A stretch of DNA of 38,882 nt, taken from the IMG/VR virus record IMGVR_UViG_3300028027_002229, positions 1-38,882 of that record. One strand, 5' to 3'. This DNA comes from a virus. A program made the translations under genes and the position numbers. Every line of letters starts with the position of its first letter. The first letter of the stretch is position 1. The notes beneath the pieces were generated by a model, which had not been told where the DNA came from, made no database searches, and worked only from the letters and a program-made list of their open reading frames with translations. Shown here piece by piece: positions 17,122-26,768 of this stretch.

Positions 17122-20100
17122 TTATATTGCGTTTCCGCTACTTAATAATTTTTGTTTTACTTGTCTTGCAATTGTATCAATATTTTTCAATACTTCTGGT
17201 GATAAGTTATCAGGTATTACAAACCCATATGATGTTTGTCCGTCTTCTTTATCAAAAGATAAGTTAATATTAGTTTCATCTGGTATTTTAGATAGTAATA
17301 ATAGTTTATTTATTGTATTATTAGTATAAGAAGATACCGATAAAGTACTTGCCAAATTTGGTGAAACTTTTAATTCCAAAATTGATGAATTCTTAATAGC
17401 TGATACTATATTAAGTTCTTGTACTTGTGTATTGTTATTATAATAAAGAAGAAGCACATCTCCAACCTTAGGTGTAAAAGTATAGTCTATGTTTCCATAA
17501 GTTGGGTGTAAATCAGCGGAGCTAGTTTGGGATAAATACAAATAATCTTTAAAACTAGATAAACTTTCATTTAAATATAATGTATCAGTACCATTAGAAG
17601 ATGATATAAACGGAGCAGCAGAGCTAGTAGCAAACGGATTTATACCTGTAGTTGCTGTAGAAATTGTATTTTTTAATCCTGTATATGGTGTTCTATCCCC
17701 GGTGTTAAGTAAAGATGCTGTATAGGATCCTGTAGATATTGATTGTGCTAATCTAAAAAATATTTTGTCTCCAGGATTAAAGTTAGTATAAGAACTAGTT
17801 ACATTAAAATCAAGTACTGAGGATAAATTTCCTAAAGATGATGTGAATGTTTTTGTTTGAGAAGCTAACGTTGTACTACCAGATATTATGCTAAAAGTAT
17901 AAGAAGCACTTTGTGGAAAAGAACCAAACTGAATATTAACACCAAAGTTTGCTGAGAAATCCATAGTAATATTCTGTGATGCTGAATAGAAAGGGAAACT
18001 TCCAGTAACACCTAAGTTATAGTAAATACGACCATCGTACGTACCATCAATATTATTAAAGGCATTATATACAAACCCACCACTAGGAGCATACTGATTA
18101 GTTGATCCCCCATTTATAAATCCATTATTATTATTACTACGGAATAAAATTGAAGTACCTACTCCAATATATTGAAAATATAATTTTGTAGAACCTGTAC
18201 TATAGTATAATGTTGGATAGTAAGAATACCCACTATCAAATACAGATTTAGGACCATCTGTTTTTTTCTGATCACTATATTGTTGGTTATCAAATAAAGC
18301 AACAGTTGGATTTGAACCTAATTTAAATGTATTTTGAACTTCAGACCAATTGCTATCTATACTTGAAGTTGGTGTTTGACTTAATTCAGTTAAACTACCA
18401 CTTTCATCTACTAGGTATTTTAGAGCAACTAAGTTACGACTATTAAAGAATGAACTACTTACAACTTGAGTAAACAAACCAAATTTTCTAACATATCTAT
18501 CAATTGCTGCTGATTTACCATATGATTGATCTCCATCAGTGTATGTATTATATTTGGCGCTATACGTTTTAGAACCACTATAACGTGGTAGTATGTATGA
18601 AGATAACGATAAATAAGAATCTTGTAATGAAGATGTTACTAATAGAGGGAAAGATCCACTTCCAATAATTTGAGAACTACCTGATATTTCTAAAGTTTTT
18701 CTTGATGTTGAATACAAACTAGTAGATACATTATTTAACATTACGTTAAAATCTGAATGTATAAAATCATTATAATCAGGCATTTTTGGTTTTGTATTGC
18801 CTGGTAATGTTCCATAAGTACCTACTGTATATAACAATCCTGAAGCTGATACACTTGAGGATATGTTTTGTAATGAACTGCTATAAGGTGCTAAAGATCT
18901 ACTAAAGTTTAAAGCAACTGAAATGTTTTGAATTGTGTTTTCAGCTGTTGAGCCTGTTGGTACATATATTATATTAGATGTATTAGTTAAATTAGAAGCT
19001 GTTACTACAAATGTTATATTGTTTGTGCTAAGAGATTGTGTAGATGCAGAAGAAGTAAATGAAGCTGTTACTTCTGGAATAAAAATATTAGCTAAGCTAG
19101 CACTAGTTTCATATATAAATTTATATCCAAATACAGGAAAAGGATTTGATGATGAGACTTGTGGTTGAAAAGCATTTGATGATGTATATTGTAAATTACC
19201 TAACCATGGGTTTTTATTACTTGCTACAAAATAATCATCATATACATTGATTTCAGATCCAGGAATTTCTCCATTTATATAAGATACTTTACTTCCAGAT
19301 AAATCATAATAGAATGGATCATATACAGATTTAAAAACAGGAGCCACAACGCTACCATCTTTTTCTAATTCATTATTAGCAGTAGGTTGTGCATAAGACC
19401 ATTTATTTCTCTCTAAAACAGGAGAATTAATAGTAACACCTGTTGAAAGACTAGTTCTTGCAGGAACATAATCTTCTAACATTTTAAACATTGAATTATC
19501 GAAGAACTGAATTAAGCGAATAAACCCATTATAATCTAAAAGTGAACCTGTAAATCCAGCATATGAACCAGTGCCATCAACAAAATAAATTTTTCGTTGA
19601 GCATTTAAATCTTCATAAGAACCACTATATAATTGTTGAGGATTACCTATATAATCATCTATTGACCAATTAGTATTAACAGATGAAATAGATTTAGAAA
19701 CATATGTATCTAACTGTGTTTGAGGAGAAAAAGATATATCAACATAATGTTCATCTGCTGTTCTAAAATTAGATGAGGCAGTGGTATATTGTAATATACT
19801 TGTATAAGGTGATAAAACACTTCCAAAAGTACCAGCTACACTTGCAGTAACATTATCAATAATTCTAACTTTATCATTATTATAACCTGCTAATAATCCT
19901 TCAGTTGTAGAACCACCAAATTCTTTTACATTTAAAATACTACTTGTTAATGCACTACCAGTAGGGGTATAATAAGTAGAACCTGAAATTGTGTAGTGAT
20001 CTTGGTTTGGTATACCGAATGTAGATAATAATGTTCTTAAACCAGCAACTGTACCTTTACGTTGTAATAATAGAGGTAAGTTATGGTAAATGCGTTTGTA

Positions 20101-21810
20101 TGATTCTGCTAAAATATCTTTTTTAGATATGTTATTTATATAACTACCTGTAGCAGAAAAATCATTTAATGATCCACTATATGAAGCACTACCTGTATTA
20201 GCACCTAATAAATAATTGGCAATGCTTTGATTACCAAAACTATTAAATACACTCACTCCTAAAGATTGTAACATGTTATATACAAGATCTTTAGAAATAC
20301 CAATCTCTAAATTATTATTAGCTAAATTTATTTCAGGAATTGTTTTTATATATATCCATATATTGTCAAAAAACTGACCCATCATATTTAAGAAGGTTAC
20401 ATAATTTGCATTATCTGGATCATCTATTACATAGCCTGGTACTGAATATTTAAAGTAATCAACATTATTTAGGTCATAGTTTTCAGCATTTAGAGATGAG
20501 GATGCATACCAAATACCTGCTGTTGATGATGTTGTGGATAATAAAACATATGGTTTATAACTTCCTGATTTAGGGTAGGGGGTAATTCCATATTGAGTTG
20601 TTGAAACTAAACTACCTGATTCAAAATATAAATAATTTTCAAACCCATCAAAATTAGAAATAATACTATTAATACTAGCAGAATATGTGTTTATTTCTGC
20701 TTGTAAACTGCTAGAAAAACTACCTGAAAAACTACCACTTATTAAGTTATAAGTTGGGTATTGAGCTATAAGATTATTATAGTTTTCAATTTGTTGTACT
20801 TTAGTATAGAAATTTTGTACACGTGATAAAGCAGATCCAAACGTTACAAAACTACCAAACCCACTTTCACCACTTCCGTTCCCACCATAATTTATATTAA
20901 TATCAATACTTTGAGAATTATTTAATTTAAATAATCCTTCTTGATCATTTGCAAACTGGTTTTCATAAGGTCCATCTGTTGAATTTAGACCAAATCTTGA
21001 TATATTGCTAAAATTAGGTCCTCTTAATGTACTACCTGTTGGTGCAGATAATATAGCATCAAGATTGATATCAAAAACATATGGTGTTGAAATTTCTTCT
21101 ACTACCCATAATGATGATTTTTCAGTAATAGAATCATCTAAAGTATTATATAATTTAAATAATATTTCATATCCAGTATCAACTCTATTTAAAACAACAT
21201 TAGTAACAAGTTCTTGTATATTATTACTAAAATTTAAAAGGAATGGATCGAAAATAGAAGATGTAGTATAAGATTCTATTAAAGCAAGAGAACCTGTTTC
21301 AATTTGATCATTAGTTAAAACAACAGATCCAACTCTAATTTCCGTTCTATCAGGAGAAATTTCTTTAATGAATAATTCTGCTGATGGGTAGCTTGAAATT
21401 TTGTTTTTAAATATATTATATTGAACCTTAAACTCACCTGATGAATAACCTAAATTTTGTAAATCTTGTACAGGATCAATTTCAATAACAGGATATGTTG
21501 AAGAAGTTGTGCTTAAATTAGATACAGTACCTACTTGTTCACCTGTAGCAGTTTGATTTGTTATATTTAAATCTGGAGTTATTCCTGGATTTAAAGATTC
21601 ATCTGTGGGTAACTTATAGCTACGGTAATTATAATTATCTTCTAAGGGATTGTTTGTAATATCATAAACATGATATTCTATATAATCATTAAAAGGGTCA
21701 AAATTCTTTTTAATATTTAAAGAAGTAATTAACCTTAAGTCATCTGTTTCATAACGTGAAACTTGACTTGTACTTAGAATACTACCTACTATTTTAATAT
21801 TATCTGCCAT
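17122..21810 (-). CDS. Very large tail/baseplate structural protein
   Basis: 1562 residues, the largest gene here. The N-terminus (MADNIKIVGSILSTSQVSRYETDDLRLI) is followed by beta domains; FDPFNDYIEYHVYDI resembles tail proteins of aquatic T4-like phages. Around residues 480-620 comes a helical tail-assembly section with VYNMLQSLGVSVFNS, ESYKRIYHNLPLLLQRKGTVAGLRTLLSTFGIP; this RIYHNLP...KGT..GLR pattern resembles phage tail protein I-like domains that sit at the baseplate wedge. The rest is Ser/Thr/Gly/Tyr-rich beta structure, with many SGS motifs. Its place after gp25 and gp6 would fit a gp7-like wedge or a short-fibre scaffold, but no residue pattern proves that equivalence. Confidence 0.75.
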   Translation of the reverse strand: MADNIKIVGSILSTSQVSRYETDDLRLITSLNIKKNFDPFNDYIEYHVYDITNNPLEDNYNYRSYKLPTDESLNPGITPDLNITNQTATGEQVGTVSNLSTTSSTYPVIEIDPVQDLQNLGYSSGEFKVQYNIFKNKISSYPSAELFIKEISPDRTEIRVGSVVLTNDQIETGSLALIESYTTSSIFDPFLLNFSNNIQELVTNVVLNRVDTGYEILFKLYNTLDDSITEKSSLWVVEEISTPYVFDINLDAILSAPTGSTLRGPNFSNISRFGLNSTDGPYENQFANDQEGLFKLNNSQSIDININYGGNGSGESGFGSFVTFGSALSRVQNFYTKVQQIENYNNLIAQYPTYNLISGSFSGSFSSSLQAEINTYSASINSIISNFDGFENYLYFESGSLVSTTQYGITPYPKSGSYKPYVLLSTTSSTAGIWYASSSLNAENYDLNNVDYFKYSVPGYVIDDPDNANYVTFLNMMGQFFDNIWIYIKTIPEINLANNNLEIGISKDLVYNMLQSLGVSVFNSFGNQSIANYLLGANTGSASYSGSLNDFSATGSYINNISKKDILAESYKRIYHNLPLLLQRKGTVAGLRTLLSTFGIPNQDHYTISGSTYYTPTGSALTSSILNVKEFGGSTTEGLLAGYNNDKVRIIDNVTASVAGTFGSVLSPYTSILQYTTASSNFRTADEHYVDISFSPQTQLDTYVSKSISSVNTNWSIDDYIGNPQQLYSGSYEDLNAQRKIYFVDGTGSYAGFTGSLLDYNGFIRLIQFFDNSMFKMLEDYVPARTSLSTGVTINSPVLERNKWSYAQPTANNELEKDGSVVAPVFKSVYDPFYYDLSGSKVSYINGEIPGSEINVYDDYFVASNKNPWLGNLQYTSSNAFQPQVSSSNPFPVFGYKFIYETSASLANIFIPEVTASFTSSASTQSLSTNNITFVVTASNLTNTSNIIYVPTGSTAENTIQNISVALNFSRSLAPYSSSLQNISSSVSASGLLYTVGTYGTLPGNTKPKMPDYNDFIHSDFNVMLNNVSTSLYSTSRKTLEISGSSQIIGSGSFPLLVTSSLQDSYLSLSSYILPRYSGSKTYSAKYNTYTDGDQSYGKSAAIDRYVRKFGLFTQVVSSSFFNSRNLVALKYLVDESGSLTELSQTPTSSIDSNWSEVQNTFKLGSNPTVALFDNQQYSDQKKTDGPKSVFDSGYSYYPTLYYSTGSTKLYFQYIGVGTSILFRSNNNNGFINGGSTNQYAPSGGFVYNAFNNIDGTYDGRIYYNLGVTGSFPFYSASQNITMDFSANFGVNIQFGSFPQSASYTFSIISGSTTLASQTKTFTSSLGNLSSVLDFNVTSSYTNFNPGDKIFFRLAQSISTGSYTASLLNTGDRTPYTGLKNTISTATTGINPFATSSAAPFISSSNGTDTLYLNESLSSFKDYLYLSQTSSADLHPTYGNIDYTFTPKVGDVLLLYYNNNTQVQELNIVSAIKNSSILELKVSPNLASTLSVSSYTNNTINKLLLLSKIPDETNINLSFDKEDGQTSYGFVIPDNLSPEVLKNIDTIARQVKQKLLSSGNAI

Positions 21811-21814
21811 TATC

Positions 21815-22162
21815 TTATTGCTGTTGAGAACCCTGTCTTGCAGCGTTCACTGTGGTTTGTATTTCTACTAATTGTTGTCTTAATGAAGTAATTTCATCTA
21901 ATAATGCTTGAATATCTGTATCATCTATTCTTACTTCTAAAGTACCTGCTATTCTTTCTAACAATTGTCTTAAAATATCTTCTGGTAGAAGATCATATAA
22001 AGAATTAAACAAGGCTAAAAAATCTTCTATTGTAAAAGATGGTGTAGCAGCATCCTGTGTATCTACCTGAACGGCAGGAGGTAATTGGCTAAATTGCCTA
22101 TTAACTACTTTATCGAAAGCATCTTTATCAAATACTGTTTTCTCTAATGGTATACGAGACAT
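21815..22162 (-). CDS. Small coiled-coil structural protein
   Basis: 115 residues. The N-terminal part (PLEKTVFDKDAFDKVVNRQFSQLPP) is followed by FTIEDFLALFNSLYDLLPEDILRQLLERIAG and then a heptad-like helix, DIQALLDEITSLRQQLVEIQTTVNAA, ending in QGSQQQ. It overlaps the upstream gene by one base (TAATG). A linker or assembly role in the tail is inferred from the operon only. No family is recognised. Confidence 0.65.
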   Translation of the reverse strand: MSRIPLEKTVFDKDAFDKVVNRQFSQLPPAVQVDTQDAATPSFTIEDFLALFNSLYDLLPEDILRQLLERIAGTLEVRIDDTDIQALLDEITSLRQQLVEIQTTVNAARQGSQQQ

Positions 22163-23271
22163 TATCTTATAACTTTAAAATAGTAATTATTATCAGATAT
22201 AACTGTTTCACCGTTAGCTAACACAGTTTTAAATAATAATTTATAATAACGTTCAGGTTCTAACCCATTCATATAAACGTCAAAATAACTACCACTAGCA
22301 TCATAGCTAATTTTAGTATAGTTTGTGTCGTAATCTACGACAATTTCTTCGGTATCCAAGTCCTTTATTGACCAATATGAAGAAGTAGGTAAAGCTTTGT
22401 TATCTAAATAAAGTGAAGTTGTTTGAAATCTTCTAGTTGGAAATTGATCTCTAACATTTACTCTAAAACGTTGTACTGAATCTTGTTGATATTCATTTTT
22501 GTTATTGCCTAAGGTAGCTACAAATAAACTTGAACTAACTATAGCTATTGAACCGGTGTAATATGATGAATCATCCCATCTAATTTCTAAACATGGAGGA
22601 TAAATTGTATGAGTATTTCCTGAGAAGTATTTTGTTTCGAATTTAGACTGAGATGTAAATTCTATAGATGAACTATGTTTTAGAATAAAACCATAATTAG
22701 GTAGTGAACCACTATTCCAAGCTTTTACAGCATTAGATACTTTTAACTCAATATCCTTAGAAGTTAAATGTGTAAATGATTGAGAAGCTTCATATATAGA
22801 TCCTGAATACCATAAACCACCACCTGCGGTTGCACTACTACTACTTACATAAGAACCTGTTGTACCTGCAGGAAATGATCCATTAGTAAACCATCTACTG
22901 CCACTATCTTGATCTATGTATTTCCAACTTGCACCATCTGTAGTGATTGGGGAATTACCTAATCGACCGGTACCCATATTCCAATCAGAAGCTAATGGGT
23001 GTGAATGTAAAGTATAGTTTAAAGGTATGGATGAAGCGTTAGCTAAATATAACTTCAAATATACATCAAAATTATTATTACCTACTTTGCTAGTAAGTAT
23101 TTCGTTTATTTGAGCAGAAGGGAATTTAATAATAGCACGTGATACTTCATCAGTATCGTTAATAGAATAATAAGAGCTAATCTCTAATATTTCGTCTAAC
23201 CCCGTATTAACTGTTGGATAGAATGAATATAAAGTAGCACTCTTTTCAGGGAATATTTTATAAATTGCCAT
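22162..23271 (-). CDS. DNRLRE/CBM-like virion protein
   Basis: 369 residues. The first 235 residues fit the DNRLRE/CBM96-like beta-sandwich: FPEKSATLYSFYPTVNTGLDEILEISSYY, then RAIIKFPSAQI, DVYLKLYLANASSIPLNYTLHSHPLASDWNMGTG, TSKDIELKVSNAVKAWNSGSLPNYGFILKHSSS, and LEIRWDDSSY. The rest is a second beta domain. Such domains bind carbohydrates or form stalks on cell surfaces; in phages they occur in tail fibres. It starts after an intergenic stretch with a perfect dyad (TAGTAATTACTA) and a TATTTATA octamer, so it may head its own transcript. Confidence 0.72.
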   Translation of the reverse strand: MAIYKIFPEKSATLYSFYPTVNTGLDEILEISSYYSINDTDEVSRAIIKFPSAQINEILTSKVGNNNFDVYLKLYLANASSIPLNYTLHSHPLASDWNMGTGRLGNSPITTDGASWKYIDQDSGSRWFTNGSFPAGTTGSYVSSSSATAGGGLWYSGSIYEASQSFTHLTSKDIELKVSNAVKAWNSGSLPNYGFILKHSSSIEFTSQSKFETKYFSGNTHTIYPPCLEIRWDDSSYYTGSIAIVSSSLFVATLGNNKNEYQQDSVQRFRVNVRDQFPTRRFQTTSLYLDNKALPTSSYWSIKDLDTEEIVVDYDTNYTKISYDASGSYFDVYMNGLEPERYYKLLFKTVLANGETVISDNNYYFKVIR

Positions 23272-23274
23272 AGT

Positions 23275-23286
23275 TAGTAATTACTA
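23275..23286. promoter_or_regulatory. Perfect dyad TAGTAATTACTA before the DNRLRE gene
   Basis: A 12-base perfect palindrome just upstream of the ATG at 23271. With its flanks (TGTAGTAATTACTAAC, minus strand) it resembles the inverted repeat at 36311-36326 (TGTAGTAACTACTACA, minus strand), matching at 13 of 16 positions. It may be an operator; chance is possible in AT-rich DNA. Confidence 0.35.
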
Positions 23287-23315
23287 CATATAAATATGTT
23301 AACTACCAAACTATT

Positions 23316-24161
23316 TTATGCCAATAAATGATAATATTCTTTAAAGTGTTTAATTCTATCAGCAAGACCAATAGTACCACCATTAACTCTTTTAGTAATA
23401 GATGTTACCACGGCATCAGTAGCACCACCATCTGCCATTTTATGTAAATTGTTCTTAGTAAAGAACCATGCTGCTGATAATAATGCATATTGAGATGCTA
23501 CTAAATCAGGATTAATTGTCATATCTACACCAATTGATTTACCAAACGCTGTATAGTTATCTTTACCAGTTAACTGGATATAACCACGGCCTCTAAATTT
23601 ATATCCATCACCGCTTGCTTCAGAACCATTACCCATTCTATTAGAGTAAACTTTGTTAGCAATTTTTTGTGGGTTTCTATTATAAGGGGCAGCTGCGGCT
23701 TCTGTTGGAAAATATTTTTTAAAGATACCATTTAAACCTTTTGCAGAATAATTTAGGTTTTCTTGTGTTAAACGAAAACCACCTGATTCATGACCACATT
23801 GAGCTAAGAAATGAGCTAGACGTAAAGGTGTATTAATACCAAATTTAGCTGCAGTATCAGGAATCATTGCTATTACAGCATCAGGAATATGACCTTTTAA
23901 TTTATCTAACTTTAAACCACCTATATTAGCTACAGGAGAAGGTTGTGGAGTAGTTACTGCTGGGGCTGTTGTAGTAGTACTTTCCATGATTTTGTTCCAT
24001 GTACCATCACCTACAATACCATCAGGAGTTAAACCGTTTTTTAATTGAAATGCTTTAACTGCTTCTTCTGTTTTAGGACCAAAATTACCAATAGGATCAA
24101 TACCTAATTTAGTTTGTAATTGTTTTACTTGTTCGTTATTATCACCTTTCTTTAACAACAT
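23316..24161 (-). CDS. Endolysin: peptidoglycan-binding domain plus GH19
   Basis: 281 residues. Residues 1-60 are a peptidoglycan-binding type 1 repeat (LLKKGDNNEQVKQLQTKLG, GNFGPKTEEAVKAFQ, DGIVGDGTWNKIM). A TTTTAPAVTTPQPSP linker (61-77) follows, then a family-19 glycoside hydrolase fold from about 95 to 281: LAHFLAQCGHESGGF with the catalytic Glu 125, NYSAKGL, YKFRGRGYIQLTGKDNY, and AAWFFTKNNL. GH19 lysozyme/chitinase domains cleave the peptidoglycan sugar backbone. There is no signal peptide, so release needs a holin or it acts from the tail; its place between gp6 and tail genes allows either a virion-borne or a lysis role. Confidence 0.9.
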   Translation of the reverse strand: MLLKKGDNNEQVKQLQTKLGIDPIGNFGPKTEEAVKAFQLKNGLTPDGIVGDGTWNKIMESTTTTAPAVTTPQPSPVANIGGLKLDKLKGHIPDAVIAMIPDTAAKFGINTPLRLAHFLAQCGHESGGFRLTQENLNYSAKGLNGIFKKYFPTEAAAAPYNRNPQKIANKVYSNRMGNGSEASGDGYKFRGRGYIQLTGKDNYTAFGKSIGVDMTINPDLVASQYALLSAAWFFTKNNLHKMADGGATDAVVTSITKRVNGGTIGLADRIKHFKEYYHLLA

Positions 24162-24178
24162 ACTTTTAATTTTTATTT

Positions 24179-25999
24179 TTAATAAGTTACAACTCTACCT
24201 TGAATATCTGTATCAGGATATCTAACTTCAAAAATTGAAGGATCTGCTGATGGATATATATTGCCATTTCTAGTAGCCCCTGAAATATCATATCCTAAAG
24301 TAGAATAAGTAACTCCAGTAATATCTTGTTTATTTACTACTTCTAGCTTAACTACAGATTGTACTCCTTTTGTTTGTAAGAGAGTAATCATAATTTCTGA
24401 TAGTATAATTGGTTGATTTATTTGCCAATTGTCTGTATTGAAATAGTTTTTTAAAGCATTAGAACAATCTTGTAATACAAGTTGGTTATTAAATCCACCT
24501 ACTATAGTAATATCAAAATTAATTCCTATATTGATATAAAAAGCATCTTTAATATTAATAGCATCAGTAACCATTCTATATTCATTCAAATAAGTAGCTA
24601 AGTTTTGTTTTAAAGTAGTTGTAGCTGCAATTAAATTTTTATTTGAATTATAGGCTAAAATATACATATCTAATGCTAATGGATTAGAAACTGCTGTTGG
24701 TGCTGTTGTAGATTGAGGGTTAATACTTAAATCTTGACTAACATATACTTTAGATATACTACCATAATCTGAAGGTAGTGATAATGCTCTTACAATATAA
24801 TCATTTTTAGTTACAGCACGTAATTGAGATGAATGGGCGTATAAAGCATTATTTCTAATTTCTTCTATCTCATCAGCACTTCTACCACCTGAAGATGGTG
24901 TTGGATTTGTAGATACTACACTATTTTTAACAGTATCATCTATAATTCCTGATTTAAAATAAACTCCTGAAATATCAATATTTGTTAAATCATTAGCAGG
25001 TACGTTTGAAGTTATACCTCCACCTGTTAAATAACGTACTGTTAAAGTTGTATTTGAAGGAGCTAATCCATATTCTTGAGTATAAAATATAGATGTTTGA
25101 TTATAATTATCTAATAGGTTTGATATACCAGGTACTAAACCTAATTGAATATTGTCTGGGGTTGGAATTATATTATCATCAGATTTATCAGAAACTCCAG
25201 CTCCAAATTCTAATTGCAAGCTATTATCAGATAATAATCTTGAAACAAATCTACGTGGAGTACGTTTTAATTTTAATAAATAAGGAACTTGATCTGAATT
25301 ATAGGTTGGGTTAGCTATTCTATCATAAATTGTAGATTGAGCTAAATATGGAACCTCATACCACAAGTTACCATCACTATCTGTTACATCTAAAATTTGT
25401 AAAATGTTAGAATCAGTAACATTAACTGTAGAAAATTTAGTTGGATTACTAAAAGAAAAAGTAGTGGATTTAATTTCAGCTGATATAACAGGTACTGATT
25501 TTTTTACTAGAAAATTACTTGTATCATAAAAGGTAATAGTAGCGTTTGTAATATCACTAAAATCTACTTGTTCAGTAGTTAGAAATTTAGTTCCTGTAGA
25601 TACTGATGTTAATGTAGTATTTGTGGGGATAATTAATCCATAATTAGTATCAGGAACAACAGCATTATTTATTACTGTAGAAGGCATTAATTGAAAAATA
25701 TCAACTGTAGTAGAAGAAGCATATGATGCTTTAGGTCTATAACCCAAAACATAAGACATAGCATATAAATTTTCTTTTTCTTTAGCGTATAATAAATAGT
25801 TTTCTTGTACTTGATTATCAAGATAGAATGACATTACATCACCAACATATGAAGCCATTTCAATAAACATAGCTCCAGGGTTAGCATCTGAAAAGTCATT
25901 GTATGCTGTTGGGAAATATGTTTTAGCATAATTTATTAAATTAGCTTTAAATGTGCTAAAATCTTTATTTAAATATGATATATTCTTATCTTGGGTCAT
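24179..25999 (-). CDS. Baseplate wedge protein, gp6-like
   Basis: 606 residues (T4 gp6 has 660). The N-terminus is characteristic: NISYLNKDFSTFKANLINYAKTYFPTAYNDF, NPGAMFIEMASYVGDVMSFYLDNQVQENYLLYAKEKENLYAMSYVLGYRPKAS. Further on are PRRFVSRLLSDNSLQLEFGAGVSD and the region from about 390 (SAVTKNDYIVRALSLPSDYGSISKVYVSQD) shared with baseplate J-like proteins. It forms the ring that joins wedges in the baseplate. It is followed, in T4-like order, by the structural cluster, and its start overlaps the end of gp25 almost exactly (26002/25999). Confidence 0.88.
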   Translation of the reverse strand: MTQDKNISYLNKDFSTFKANLINYAKTYFPTAYNDFSDANPGAMFIEMASYVGDVMSFYLDNQVQENYLLYAKEKENLYAMSYVLGYRPKASYASSTTVDIFQLMPSTVINNAVVPDTNYGLIIPTNTTLTSVSTGTKFLTTEQVDFSDITNATITFYDTSNFLVKKSVPVISAEIKSTTFSFSNPTKFSTVNVTDSNILQILDVTDSDGNLWYEVPYLAQSTIYDRIANPTYNSDQVPYLLKLKRTPRRFVSRLLSDNSLQLEFGAGVSDKSDDNIIPTPDNIQLGLVPGISNLLDNYNQTSIFYTQEYGLAPSNTTLTVRYLTGGGITSNVPANDLTNIDISGVYFKSGIIDDTVKNSVVSTNPTPSSGGRSADEIEEIRNNALYAHSSQLRAVTKNDYIVRALSLPSDYGSISKVYVSQDLSINPQSTTAPTAVSNPLALDMYILAYNSNKNLIAATTTLKQNLATYLNEYRMVTDAINIKDAFYINIGINFDITIVGGFNNQLVLQDCSNALKNYFNTDNWQINQPIILSEIMITLLQTKGVQSVVKLEVVNKQDITGVTYSTLGYDISGATRNGNIYPSADPSIFEVRYPDTDIQGRVVTY

Positions 26000-26001
26000 T
26001 A

Positions 26002-26412
26002 TTATATAAATTGTACAGTTACTTGATCGGGTTCGTTTGAAATTCTTAAACGATAATTTATAGTTACACTTAAAGTATTATAATCAAAATCATTTTTAAT
26101 ATCTATATTACCTAATTCTACTTCAGGAATAAAAATACTAATAGCGTCTATTATCTTAATTCTTAATAACTCTGTACTATCATTGGTCATATTTTCAAAT
26201 AATGATTTTCTTAAATCCGCTCCAAATTCAGGATTCATTATTCTTTCGCCTTTATCTGTTAGTAATAAATTAATCAAATTAGATTTAATTTGTTCTTTAG
26301 TACTATATGTTTTATTAAATACGCCTTTAGCATTAAAGGGTAATGATACCCCAATTACAATATTCTTTTGTAAATCTAGTGGATTTACTCGTATCGTTTG
26401 AGGTATTGGCAT
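26002..26412 (-). CDS. Baseplate wedge protein, gp25/GPW-like
   Basis: 136 residues, the normal size for the GPW/gp25 family. The signature is NLINLLLTDKGERIMNPEFGADLRKSLFENMT, which contains the conserved E-R-x-x-x-P-E-F-G-x-x-L pattern. The family resembles lysozyme-like folds without proven enzyme activity and forms the first wedge layer on the tail tube. It is directly followed by the gp6 gene, as in T4-like phages. Confidence 0.93.
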   Translation of the reverse strand: MPIPQTIRVNPLDLQKNIVIGVSLPFNAKGVFNKTYSTKEQIKSNLINLLLTDKGERIMNPEFGADLRKSLFENMTNDSTELLRIKIIDAISIFIPEVELGNIDIKNDFDYNTLSVTINYRLRISNEPDQVTVQFI

Positions 26413-26413
26413 A

Positions 26414-26755
26414 TTATCCTAAATTACTTAATCCTGCTTTATCTTGAGCAGTCATGTTATTAGCAGCATCTGCTATAAAAGCAGCAAATGGGTTACCACC
26501 TGTAGCATCTACTTGTAATCCACCTTGTTGTGGAACTTGATCATAACCTAACATAGATCCCATTTTACTTGCTAATTGAGCGCGTAAAGCAGGGTTAGGT
26601 GCTACATCATTACTTGTAAACGACATTGTACGATTCTCACGTAATGCTTTTTTCTCTTGTTTAGCCATGTGCTCTTCAAGAATGTATGGTAATTCTTCAT
26701 GAATAGCATCGATTACGGCTTCTTTAATTAATCTTTTAAATGCTTTTGTGTTCAT
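26414..26755 (-). CDS. Small phage structural-region protein
   Basis: 113 residues from the ATG at 26753-26755. The longer frame (to 26794) would overlap the preceding gene and contain the TATTTATA octamer, so the inner start is preferred. The N-terminus is helical and basic/acidic (MNTKAFKRLIKEAVIDAIHEELPYILEEHMAKQEKKALREN). The rest is SFTSNDVAPNPALRAQLASKMGSMLGY and a Gly/Ala/Asn-rich tail. Helical proteins of this type lie next to gp25 in aquatic T4-like phages. The role is unknown. Confidence 0.65.
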   Translation of the reverse strand: MNTKAFKRLIKEAVIDAIHEELPYILEEHMAKQEKKALRENRTMSFTSNDVAPNPALRAQLASKMGSMLGYDQVPQQGGLQVDATGGNPFAAFIADAANNMTAQDKAGLSNLG

Positions 26756-26768
26756 AATTATAAATATT

